In this document: positions 1 to 7,953 of the stretch, one piece after another
Layout: every line of letters starts with the position of its first letter
How positions within the stretch are numbered: position 1 is the stretch's first letter
Assembly: GCA_024699325.1 (NCBI GenBank)
Contig: JAILPS010000020.1
Coordinates: forward strand, 1-64,000
Direction: 5' to 3'
DNA length: 64,000 nt
Source: Lachnospiraceae bacterium
GTDB taxonomy: Bacteria > Bacillota > Clostridia > Lachnospirales > Lachnospiraceae
Notes under the pieces: generated by a model
Seen by the model: the letters and a program-made list of their open reading frames with translations, nothing else
Told to the model about the DNA's origin: nothing
The model's database searches: none
Position numbers and translations under genes: made by a program

Positions 1-29
1 CCTTTCGGGTATCTTCCTGTTTTACTTCG

Positions 30-102
30 AGCGCGAGACGGGACTCGAACCCGCGGCCTCGACCTTGGCAAGGTCGCGCTCCACCAACTGAGCCACTCGC
101 GC
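30..102 (-). tRNA. tRNA-Gly (anticodon GCC)
   Basis: Read on the minus strand, a complete 73-nt cloverleaf can be folded. The seven-base acceptor arm GCGCGAG pairs with CTCGCGC, the D arm contains GGCTCAGTTGGT, the anticodon stem CGACC/GGTCG closes the loop TTGCCAA, and the T arm carries GGTTCGAGTC. The anticodon GCC decodes glycine codons GGC and GGU. The discriminator base is U and the terminal CCA is not encoded, so it must be added after transcription. A good sigma-A-type promoter lies directly upstream. Confidence 0.96.
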
Positions 103-126
103 ATGTGCTTTTCAGCAACGAATTGA

Positions 127-155
127 ATTCTACCAAAGACACGGCTTTTTGTCAA
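127..155 (-). promoter_or_regulatory. Promoter of the tRNA-Gly gene
   Basis: On the minus strand a consensus -35 TTGACA (150-155) is separated by 17 bp from a -10 TAGAAT (127-132). The tRNA 5' end lies about 25 nt downstream of the -10 box, which fits a short trimmed leader. Confidence 0.75.
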
Positions 156-201
156 CAATATTTTTCAATTTTTTTAAGCAACTTTTCATAGGCCTCCACC
201 C

Positions 202-230
202 TTGACGTTATGGACAAATAATAGTAAATT
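202..230 (+). promoter_or_regulatory. Possible promoter of the amidohydrolase-like gene
   Basis: TTGACG at 202-207 and TAAATT at 225-230 are separated by 17 bp in an AT-rich stretch about 36 bp upstream of the start codon at 267. The -10 match is only moderate. Confidence 0.4.
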
Positions 231-266
231 ATAGTGTAGTTTTTATTTACAAAAAGAGGTTTTATT

Positions 267-1466
267 ATGAAACAGATTATTTTCAAGGGCGGCAAATATC
301 TGACGCTCGACAAAAAGATTCCAACCATGAACGCCGTGCTTATCACAGACGGCACAATCACCGCATCCGCAGACGCATTTATTCTTGAGGAGATTGCGCC
401 TGACGCAGAGGTTATCGACCTCAAGGGCAAAACCCTGATTCCCGCATTTACAGAGACCTGCTCAAGCTTTTATAAAACAGCCTTCGAGCTTCTCTCAGAC
501 GGCAAATACAACAGCTTAAACGACGCTATCGCATTTTTGTCAAATGCTTACCTAAACGCCGGCATAACAACTGCCGCTGTGCCCAATATCGGCTATGAAG
601 ATTACGAGCTTTTAAGAGCCGCAGACGAGGCCGGTGCGCTTAATATCGACCTGGCAGTCTATTTTGACTTATCCGCTGCAGAGGCGCTTCTGCCCTCACA
701 GCTAGCTGTAGACAACAGCTACACAAGCCACATAAGACCTGCAGGCGTAAGCATTGTCGTTGACAATCTGACAAGCGAGACATCTCTCACCGAGACATTT
801 GCAGACATCATAGGAAGGCATTATCAGGCCATGGTTTTCGTGGACAGCCGCGACGCCATCGACATCGCTCTCAACAGCTACCGAGATGCTCTTATCGCTG
901 TAAATGGTTCGAAGACCATGGAGGACGGCGAGGAGAAGCCTAAGATTTACGAGGATCTTCGCCCTATTATCGTCGGCGGAGCGTACCTTGACAACTCACA
1001 GCTGACACTTTTACAGTCGCTCGGTTTCACAGTGAGCTTCTCACACGACAACATTTACAGCAGAGGCGATGAATATCTGTCAAGCCTCGAAAGCGACATC
1101 TACGAAAACCTCTACCCGCTTCGCTCTATAGTAAAGCGCGGCATGGCTTTCTCCGTAAGCCACTTTGAAAGCGTAGGCGTTCCTGACGAATGCGCGACCA
1201 TGTTTGTCGCAACCCACAGAAACACATCAGGCGGCATGGCGGTTGGCTTCGAGCAGTCCATCAACACAGATCAGGCGCTGTTCGCTCAGACGCTCTTCGG
1301 AAGCTATCAGCTCTTCGAGGATCTCTATAAGGGAAGCCTGACCATGACCAAGAAGGCCGACCTGGTGGTTCTTGACAACAACCCTCTCGAGCAGAATGCC
1401 GACACCCTCAAATCCACCCACGTGGTGATGACAGTCAAAAACGGCGAGATTGTCTATAAGGCATAA
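267..1466 (+). CDS. YtcJ-type amidohydrolase homologue, probably catalytically dead
   Basis: This 399-residue protein follows the order of the amidohydrolase 3 (YtcJ) family: a short N-terminal beta domain, a TIM-barrel body, and a C-terminal return to the beta domain with KGSL, KADLVVLDNNPL and a final VKNGEIVYKA. The metal-binding positions are changed. The usual PGF-DxHxH after the first beta domain reads IPAFTETCSS. The later family motif with an essential His before Gly-Asp-Arg-Ala reads VDSRDAID. The RIEH position reads RPIIVGG, and the catalytic SDxP position reads SHFES. The fold is probably kept while binuclear-metal hydrolysis is lost. The gene stands alone, with an AGAGG ribosome site before ATG and a hairpin terminator after it. 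A binding or regulatory role is possible, but the function is unknown. Confidence 0.75.
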   Translation: MKQIIFKGGKYLTLDKKIPTMNAVLITDGTITASADAFILEEIAPDAEVIDLKGKTLIPAFTETCSSFYKTAFELLSDGKYNSLNDAIAFLSNAYLNAGITTAAVPNIGYEDYELLRAADEAGALNIDLAVYFDLSAAEALLPSQLAVDNSYTSHIRPAGVSIVVDNLTSETSLTETFADIIGRHYQAMVFVDSRDAIDIALNSYRDALIAVNGSKTMEDGEEKPKIYEDLRPIIVGGAYLDNSQLTLLQSLGFTVSFSHDNIYSRGDEYLSSLESDIYENLYPLRSIVKRGMAFSVSHFESVGVPDECATMFVATHRNTSGGMAVGFEQSINTDQALFAQTLFGSYQLFEDLYKGSLTMTKKADLVVLDNNPLEQNADTLKSTHVVMTVKNGEIVYKA

Positions 1467-1475
1467 CGCAAAACA

Positions 1476-1507
1476 CGCCCCGGACCTTACGGTTCGGGGC
1501 GATTTTT
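1476..1507. terminator. Bidirectional rho-independent terminator
   Basis: The stem GCCCCGGACC/GGTTCGGGGC (1477-1486 with 1491-1500, one G-U pair) has a four-base loop and is followed by ATTTTT on the plus strand. The minus-strand reading is followed by TGTTTT. It sits between convergent genes and can serve the amidohydrolase homologue and the end of the first polysaccharide cluster. Confidence 0.88.
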
Positions 1508-2501
1508 AACCTAGATATTCTATTATTTGATCCAACCTGTTCTTCCATCTGTGATGCTTAATCAGATATTCGTAGTTGGCATCCACCTTCTCCCTGTAGA
1601 GCTTGGGGTCATCCAAATACTTCTGTATCTTCTCTGCCAGATCATCTCTGTCAGGGCTAAGTTCAACCATGGTATCTGCGGGGAAGAGCTCGTCAAATGT
1701 CTCCGGCTTGAAACCTATGATAAGCGTCTTGCAGGCAATACTCTCATAGAATCTTGCCGTGACGTCCGAAACATTGCCTGTCAGGGCAGCGTTTTCCGCA
1801 CTCTGCGGAGCGCACACGCTAAAATATGAAGCGCATAATCCCTTAACCAGATCCATAGTCTCAGGATATATGATTTTGCCGGGAGTCTTCTCGTATACAT
1901 ACTGATCATCCGACATCTTCCTATCCTTCATGTAATTTAGGATGCGGTTGTGAATTTTAACATTCTTCCTGCCAATCTGAATAAAGGCACGTTTCTTATC
2001 TATATCTCTGGGGTAGAAATACTTCTCATCCATGGACTGTGGAACGAAGCACACACGCTCCAGCCTTGATGAAAAATACAGCATTGATCTCTTGTAAGCA
2101 AAAAACACCATATACGGATCGATGCGCTTAAATACATTCTCCCAGTCGTCGTATCTCTTCTCCCACGTGTCAAAGCAGTAGATTAAGACTCTTCCACCCT
2201 TCTTCGTGACACGCCTTAGAGTCTCTGTCTGATTGTACATATCTCTGTAGCTCATGGCAATGTAGAGATAATATCCGTCTTTTTCTATCTTAATGCTTTT
2301 ATCAGGAAACTGTATTTTTCTGAGCTTTAGACGCCAGTTGAGGGCGTTATTTATGACATGAAAGACTGGCTTTAGATTGACCATCTTCACGCCCTCATTT
2401 ACAAATGCGTCTTCCATACCGAGCACCGTGTCATATGAAACGGTGTGGTTTTTTCTGTAATCTCTCTCAGTAATAATAGTTACACCGTTTTTTCTAATCA
2501 T
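1506..2501 (-). CDS. CgeB-like glycosyltransferase
   Basis: The 331-residue protein has a soluble GT-B-like organisation. The C-terminal half contains RFYESIACKTLIIG, then a short acidic segment and LAEKIQKYLDDPKLYREKV ahead of a basic HRW motif. That pattern is typical of the Glyco_trans_1_2/CgeB group of glycosyltransferases, which transfer a sugar from an activated donor in the cytoplasm. It is the last gene of the first polysaccharide cluster. Its ATG follows the stop codon of the Wzz-like gene with no gap, and AAAGGTG lies at the end of that gene as a ribosome site, so translation is probably coupled. Donor and acceptor sugars cannot be read from the sequence. Confidence 0.72.
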   Translation of the reverse strand: MIRKNGVTIITERDYRKNHTVSYDTVLGMEDAFVNEGVKMVNLKPVFHVINNALNWRLKLRKIQFPDKSIKIEKDGYYLYIAMSYRDMYNQTETLRRVTKKGGRVLIYCFDTWEKRYDDWENVFKRIDPYMVFFAYKRSMLYFSSRLERVCFVPQSMDEKYFYPRDIDKKRAFIQIGRKNVKIHNRILNYMKDRKMSDDQYVYEKTPGKIIYPETMDLVKGLCASYFSVCAPQSAENAALTGNVSDVTARFYESIACKTLIIGFKPETFDELFPADTMVELSPDRDDLAEKIQKYLDDPKLYREKVDANYEYLIKHHRWKNRLDQIIEYLG

Positions 2502-4022
2502 TTACACCTTTGCTTTTCTAACTTTTCTAATGATGATTATGACAATACATATAATCACTCCCAATGCCACAAACGGGCCTGCATACTGTATAACCGCCTT
2601 GATAAACGCGCCTGATACAACCTGCTTCTTGTCGACTGCCACATCGGCAATCTTCATGCTTGTTGAATTGATTTTGGAAGAATTATATGCTGTGAGCATC
2701 TCAGAGAAATCTGACTCAATACTGTCAATATTTTCCTTGAGACTGTCGATGCTCTTCTCAAGATACGCCACGTCAAATTCATAGATTTCAGACTCTCCCG
2801 CTGTGGTTTCAGCCTCAGCTTCGGTCTCTTTTTCTGTTTCTGTCTCGGTCTCAGCCTCAGTTTCTGCATCAACCTCTGTCTGGACATCGTCTGATAAATC
2901 CCCGGCAGTAGTCTCTGCCTCCGCGTCAGTATCCTGTACATCAGGTTCTGTTTCAGCCGTCTCAGAATCACCTACGATATCGTTGATTTTAAGCTGGTAT
3001 CCCTCGATATTTGTGTTTATCTCAGCTATTGAATCTGCGATTTCCTTGCGCTCTGCAACTAACCAGTCGTAAGTCTGTGATGAGTTGCCATCGATTTTTG
3101 TGAGCGTGTCTCCTGTGCTTATATAGATGACCTCATTCTTCTCATACGAATCGAGCAGGCTCTCAACATTTGCCAGGCGCTCCTTCTGGTTCTTCAAAGA
3201 TATCTGCAGCGCCTCTATCTCATAGTAATACTGTGTGATAAGACGATTGGAGTCCTTAGTCAGCCCCTCCATAGTGATATATGCTCTGAGTCTTGGAAGC
3301 TCGCTGTCCGCAAGCGCATTGACACGGATGTATATATCGTCAAATCCTGTGTTGCCCACAAGATTGCTCTGGTCTAAGAGATACAACTCTCCCGCATATC
3401 TGGAAATCTGACTAATCCTCTCCTCAATGACGTCGAGCTGCTGCGAATAGTCGTTGGTCCCGAGATTAATGATATCTCCCTCCCAGACAAATGCGTAGTT
3501 GATGCTGAAATTCTTCTCAAAGCTGTCTACGATTGCATTCAGAAGCGAACTCATATCGTCATCGCTTATATTTTTGTCAAAATCGTTGTACAGCTTAATG
3601 TTGTACTGCGTAGCATGATATGAAGACAGTGTGTATGAGCTGCTTCCTGAGAAATCGAGAAGTGAAATATAGCTTAATATCTGCGATGCAACGCTGTCTG
3701 AATAAACTCCCTCGATAACTATGCTGTTTACAATATTTTCAGCTGTGTATTTATCATTCAGTCCAAGGCTCACAAGAGCCTCCTCCACAACTGACTCATC
3801 CTTAATAAGGTTTACGTCAAATGTTTTGCCTCCGGGCGTCTGGCCGTCAGCACTTCCCTCAAAAGTAAAATACACATTTGTGTAGCTGTATTTTCTGTCC
3901 GAATCCTCGAAAAATTTGACAAATGTCACTATCAGTCCAACAATCGCACAGACTGCAAGGATAATTATCAGCACACTGTTGGAATTGGATTTGGTATTTG
4001 ATTTTACTTTGCTGTTTTTCAT
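2502..4022 (-). CDS. Wzz-like membrane protein with acidic Glu/Thr linker
   Basis: The 506-residue protein has one membrane helix near the N terminus (about residues 17-38) and one near the C terminus (about 480-500), with a large exported part between them. This is the topology of polysaccharide co-polymerases that control chain length. The exported part holds heptad-rich helices around residues 200-330 and a second coiled coil near 430-470. Between these is a low-complexity stretch (about 355-425) dominated by Glu, Thr and Ala, which is probably a flexible spacer. The start overlaps the stop of the preceding Wzz-like gene by four bases (ATGA). No kinase domain is fused to it. The family assignment rests on topology and neighbours, because sequence similarity to Wzz is weak. 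Confidence 0.6.
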   Translation of the reverse strand: MKNSKVKSNTKSNSNSVLIIILAVCAIVGLIVTFVKFFEDSDRKYSYTNVYFTFEGSADGQTPGGKTFDVNLIKDESVVEEALVSLGLNDKYTAENIVNSIVIEGVYSDSVASQILSYISLLDFSGSSSYTLSSYHATQYNIKLYNDFDKNISDDDMSSLLNAIVDSFEKNFSINYAFVWEGDIINLGTNDYSQQLDVIEERISQISRYAGELYLLDQSNLVGNTGFDDIYIRVNALADSELPRLRAYITMEGLTKDSNRLITQYYYEIEALQISLKNQKERLANVESLLDSYEKNEVIYISTGDTLTKIDGNSSQTYDWLVAERKEIADSIAEINTNIEGYQLKINDIVGDSETAETEPDVQDTDAEAETTAGDLSDDVQTEVDAETEAETETETEKETEAEAETTAGESEIYEFDVAYLEKSIDSLKENIDSIESDFSEMLTAYNSSKINSTSMKIADVAVDKKQVVSGAFIKAVIQYAGPFVALGVIICIVIIIIRKVRKAKV

Positions 4023-5572
4023 CTTACCGCCTCCATATCATCTTCTTTAATTCGAGCAATCTCCATGAACAAAACTTTGACAAACCATATGACCAGAGCA
4101 ATCATAAGACCGCCCACAGCACCTATCACAACTCCCTTGACATTGGCAGAAATAAAACTCTGTGTCTTACTCTCTATGTTGGTATTGTTGAACAGTTTTG
4201 TGTGGAATGCGCTCTTATAAGCCTCCTCAAGATGGCTGTATATAGCATTGTAGACATTAGTCGACGTCTCAAAAACGCTCTCTAGCTCTGACTGAACATC
4301 TTTGATGTTTACATCAGAATTGCCCTCCTGAAGATTCTTAATCTTGCCTTCGAGCTCCTCCACCTTAATCTTCAGCTTCGCAGCCTTCTCATAATTCTCA
4401 GCCTGAGCGATAATCAAAGTGTTATAATACTCTGTTGTGGATTTGGTAGTCATGACGGACGCACTGTCCTGCATGGAAACAGAGATATTGTCGTTCTTGT
4501 ATGTGTCAAGGATTGCCTGCGTTGTTGCAATCTTCTCGTTAATTTCGTTAACCTGTATCTGGGCATTGCGAAGCTGGAATCTGTAGTTTGTCAACATATT
4601 TTCCCTGTCACGGGTCATACTGCTGGCATAAACATAGGAGTACAGATAGTCTACATTAATCTCCTTGACTGTCTGAAGTGTCTCCATGAGGTCCACAAGC
4701 GAATGTCCGCTCTGAAATGACCTGTAGGTTTTGATGCTCTCAGGCATCTCGTCGCAGAAATCATACAGCTCGCCTATACAGTCACCAAGCTCATCGAGGC
4801 TCTCTAAAATATCCATGCTGTCATAATCTATAGCTGATATCTCGTCGCCCGGAAGCTGTGATTGTACATAGTTATCAAACAGATAATCGTTATATGAATT
4901 CACAACACTGTCGAGAAGTCTCTTGGCCTCCTCGTTCCTGAGTGTCTTAACCTTCTTGGTGTTCTCATCCACAAAACTGTTTGTCAAAGTGACGATAAAT
5001 TTATTCTCGTACTCAAGCACCAGATCCTGGGCCTGTACATACGCAGATGAATTGCCGTCCTTAATCATGTTTTCAACAATCTCCTGCTGGCGGCGGCTCT
5101 CCTCTGTGAGAACCATCTGCACAGCTATAGAGTTTCTAAGCTCGCTGACAGTGATGTTCTCTGACAGGACAATACCCTCAAGCGCGTTCTGAAGAACATA
5201 TGAAGACGTGATGTATGAGAGGTCCAGATCTGTGCCGTCAGGCGCAACCAGACCGCTTACATGCTCCATTTCGGTGCCTGTGGCTGTCTCCACCTCGATA
5301 TCGTAATCCAGAGTCACAATCGAGGTAGCTGTGTAGGTTGGAACGTTAAACTGATATATGAAAAGCGGAACACACATTCCGACTATCACTAGCAGCAGAA
5401 CAATCCACTTAAACAGATCACTAGTTTTCTTAAATCCCTTCAGAAGCCCTAACAGTGTGATGCTATCAGCCTCTTCATCGAGACCCTTAATCACAAGGTT
5501 TATCTGGGAGGACTTATCTACCACAATATCCTCATTGTTCACGGATTTATCAATTCCGTTTTTGTTGCTCAT
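4019..5572 (-). CDS. Wzz-type polysaccharide chain-length determinant
   Basis: The 517-residue protein is cytoplasmic at the N terminus (about 55 residues). It then has a helix with ...GMCVPLFIYQF followed directly by VPTYTATSIVTLDYDIEV, the classic start of the Wzz domain just outside the membrane. A long coiled-coil section follows, and a second helix lies near residues 475-500 (VVIGAVGGLMIALVIWF). Such proteins oligomerise around the polymerase and set glycan length. The reading frame extends to a TTG at 5587, but that TTG lies within GGAGGAA, a perfect ribosome site for the ATG at 5572, so 5572 is used. No BY-kinase or phosphatase is next to it. Confidence 0.8.
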   Translation of the reverse strand: MSNKNGIDKSVNNEDIVVDKSSQINLVIKGLDEEADSITLLGLLKGFKKTSDLFKWIVLLLVIVGMCVPLFIYQFNVPTYTATSIVTLDYDIEVETATGTEMEHVSGLVAPDGTDLDLSYITSSYVLQNALEGIVLSENITVSELRNSIAVQMVLTEESRRQQEIVENMIKDGNSSAYVQAQDLVLEYENKFIVTLTNSFVDENTKKVKTLRNEEAKRLLDSVVNSYNDYLFDNYVQSQLPGDEISAIDYDSMDILESLDELGDCIGELYDFCDEMPESIKTYRSFQSGHSLVDLMETLQTVKEINVDYLYSYVYASSMTRDRENMLTNYRFQLRNAQIQVNEINEKIATTQAILDTYKNDNISVSMQDSASVMTTKSTTEYYNTLIIAQAENYEKAAKLKIKVEELEGKIKNLQEGNSDVNIKDVQSELESVFETSTNVYNAIYSHLEEAYKSAFHTKLFNNTNIESKTQSFISANVKGVVIGAVGGLMIALVIWFVKVLFMEIARIKEDDMEAVR

Positions 5573-5587
5573 TATTAATTCCTCCAA

Positions 5588-6817
5588 CTAAAACTTGTGC
5601 ATAAACAGTCCGCTTCTAAGTTTTGGCTCAAACCATGTAGACTTAGGCGGCATGAGTTTCTCTGCGTCAGCTACCGCGAGCAGCTCTCCTATGGATGTGG
5701 GATACATGCTGACTGCAAGCACACAGTCCTCGTGGCATCTGTCCACAAGATACTGTGTTCCTCTGATGCCTCCCGCAAAATCAATTCTTGGGTCATTCTT
5801 CGGGTCGCTGATACCCAGGATTGCTGTGAGGAAATTCTCCTGAAGATATGACACGTCGAGGCTTCCCACGGGGTCGTTCTTCACAAGCTCAGGCTTAACG
5901 CCAAGCTCGTACCACTTCTCATCGACATACATGCCAAATGTTCCCTTGACAGAAGGCTCAACTATGCCTGACTTAGGAGTTATGTTAAAGCTTACAGAGA
6001 CCTTATCCATAAACTCTGACACGCTAAGACCGCCGAGATCCTTGATAAGTCTGTTGTATGGCAGTATCATAAGCTCGTCATCCGCAAACAGAACGGACAG
6101 GAAGAAGTTAAACTCCTCAGCTCCTGTGTAGCCCGGATTTTCCTCTCTTCTCTTAAGGGCAACCTTAACAGCTGATGCGGCTCTGTGGTGTCCGTCAGCG
6201 ATATATGTTCTTGGAGTGTCAGCAAATGCCTTCTCAAGCTTATCATTAAGCTCTCCTAAAACCTTCCAGCCTGCGTGTCTTATGCCGTCCTCGCTGACAA
6301 AATCAAACAGAGGCGCGCTCTTCTTGGCCTCAGCTATAACTGCCTTGATATCCGCTCTGCTTCTGTATGCGAGGAAGATGGGACCAGTCTGGGCAGAGCA
6401 TGTGTCAACATGTCTAATTCTGTCCTTCTCCTTCTTGGCAAGTGTGAGCTCATGCTTTCTCACAGTTCCGTCGAGATAATCGTCCACTGCAGAGCAACCA
6501 ACGATACCTGTCTGAACTCTGCCGTCCATGGTGAGCTCGTAAATGTAGAAAGAAGCGTCCTGATCCTCTGTGAGAACGCCCTGCTTCTCCCAGTCTGAGA
6601 GCATGGATGCGGCCTTAGCATACACATCATCTGCATACATATCGTGATCAGCGTCAAACTGTGTCTCGGGTCTGTCGATATTCAGAAAAGAATAGGGCTT
6701 ACCCTTGACAACCTGCGCTGCCTCCGCCCTGTTGTAAACATCATAGGGAAGCGCTGCGACCTCCTCAAACCTGCCACGTGCAGGCATCAAACATTTAAAT
6801 GGTTTAACTGTTGCCAT
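5588..6817 (-). CDS. DUF1015 family protein
   Basis: The 409-residue soluble protein matches the conserved DUF1015 family. It begins MATVKPFK, has ALPYDVYN near residue 25, RKHELTLAKKEKDR near 120, and YIADGHHRAASA near 205. The DGHHR element resembles the signature of ParB/Srx-fold proteins, some of which are ATP- or ADP-dependent kinases, but this is only motif resemblance. The function of the family is not established to my knowledge. It lies inside the polysaccharide cluster, 15 nt before the Wzz-like gene and 10 nt after glf, and has AAGGAG before its ATG, so it is probably co-transcribed. Whether it acts in glycan synthesis or was inserted by chance cannot be told. Confidence 0.8.
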   Translation of the reverse strand: MATVKPFKCLMPARGRFEEVAALPYDVYNRAEAAQVVKGKPYSFLNIDRPETQFDADHDMYADDVYAKAASMLSDWEKQGVLTEDQDASFYIYELTMDGRVQTGIVGCSAVDDYLDGTVRKHELTLAKKEKDRIRHVDTCSAQTGPIFLAYRSRADIKAVIAEAKKSAPLFDFVSEDGIRHAGWKVLGELNDKLEKAFADTPRTYIADGHHRAASAVKVALKRREENPGYTGAEEFNFFLSVLFADDELMILPYNRLIKDLGGLSVSEFMDKVSVSFNITPKSGIVEPSVKGTFGMYVDEKWYELGVKPELVKNDPVGSLDVSYLQENFLTAILGISDPKNDPRIDFAGGIRGTQYLVDRCHEDCVLAVSMYPTSIGELLAVADAEKLMPPKSTWFEPKLRSGLFMHKF

Positions 6818-6827
6818 ATCTGTCTCC

Positions 6828-7946
6828 TTATAATTCTTCCTTGCAATATGCCAGGGCGCTGGCTATAACCGCGTCCATATCGTAGTATTTATATTCTCCG
6901 AGTCTTCCGCCAAACTTAACATTACTCTCAGACTCTGTCAACTTCTTATATCTCGCATAGAGCTCGCCGTTCTTCTCGTCATTGACAGGATAGTAAGGCT
7001 CATCGCCAGGCTTCCACTCTGATGAATACTCTTTAGATATGACAGTTTTTGGAAGTTCATTGCCCTCCTCGTCCCTGCCAAACTCGAACCACTTGTGCTC
7101 TATGATTCTAGTCCAAGGCGTATCGCTGTCCGTGTAGTTTACAGCGGCATTACCCTGGAAGTTAGGCTTGTCGAGAAGCTCGTTTTCAAACCTTACGGAC
7201 CTGTACTCAAGAGTTCCAAGACTGTATCCAAAATAAGCATCTATAGGACCTGTGTAGATCACCTTCTTAGCAAGCTCATCAAAACGCTGTTTGTCAGACA
7301 GATAATCCACGCCAAGTTCCACCTCTATGCCCTCCAGCATGTTTTCAACCATCTTCGTGTAGCCGCCAACAGGAATTCCCTGATAGAGAGCATTGAAATA
7401 GTTGTTGTCGAAGGTTAGTCTAACCGGAAGTCTCCTGATTATAAATGCGGGCAGTTCCCTACAGGGCCTGCCCCACTGCTTCTGGGTGTAGCCCCTTATA
7501 AGCTTCTCGTAGATATCCGTGCCCACGAGGCTTATGGCCTGCTCCTCCAGGTTCTTAGGCTCTGTAATGCCTGCGGCCTTCCTCTGCTCCTCAATCTTGG
7601 CGGCAGCCTCCTCAGGAGTCACCACGCCCCACATTTTGTTAAATGTGTACATGTTAAACGGCAGTGAATAGAGCTCTCCGTGGTAGTTAGCCACCGGAGA
7701 ATTCGTGAACCTGTTAAATGTGGCAAACCTGTTCACGAAGTTCCAAACCTCCTGGTTGTTGGTGTGGAATATGTGGGCGCCGTACTTGTGCACGTTGATG
7801 CCCTCAATCTTCTCCGTGTAGACATTGCCCGCGATGGTGTCTCGCTTATCAATAACCAGAACCCTCTTGCCGGCAGCCTTCGCCTCGTGCGCAAACACAG
7901 CGCCGTAAAGTCCCGCTCCGACCACTAAATAATCGTATTTTTTCAT
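6828..7946 (-). CDS. glf: UDP-galactopyranose mutase
   Basis: The 372-residue flavoprotein converts UDP-galactopyranose to UDP-galactofuranose. The N-terminal Rossmann motif reads VVGAGLYGAVFAHEA (about residues 6-20), followed by VLVIDKRDTIAGNVYTE. The family hallmark HKYGAHIFHTN is near residue 52, SLPFNMYTFNKMWG is near 95, and YTQKQWGRP is near 153. The C-terminal R-x-x-EHKWF and KEYSSEW segments also fit. Length is standard for bacterial Glf. Its place between the flippase and the Wzz-like genes suggests the cluster builds a glycan containing galactofuranose. GGGGTGAG precedes the ATG. Confidence 0.96.
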   Translation of the reverse strand: MKKYDYLVVGAGLYGAVFAHEAKAAGKRVLVIDKRDTIAGNVYTEKIEGINVHKYGAHIFHTNNQEVWNFVNRFATFNRFTNSPVANYHGELYSLPFNMYTFNKMWGVVTPEEAAAKIEEQRKAAGITEPKNLEEQAISLVGTDIYEKLIRGYTQKQWGRPCRELPAFIIRRLPVRLTFDNNYFNALYQGIPVGGYTKMVENMLEGIEVELGVDYLSDKQRFDELAKKVIYTGPIDAYFGYSLGTLEYRSVRFENELLDKPNFQGNAAVNYTDSDTPWTRIIEHKWFEFGRDEEGNELPKTVISKEYSSEWKPGDEPYYPVNDEKNGELYARYKKLTESESNVKFGGRLGEYKYYDMDAVIASALAYCKEEL

Positions 7947-7953
7947 CTCACCC

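Noticed and set aside
2803-3072. A serine/valine-repeat frame on the plus strand
   Set aside because: It is the antisense of the acidic Glu/Thr linker in the Wzz-like protein; the repeats come from the linker codons.
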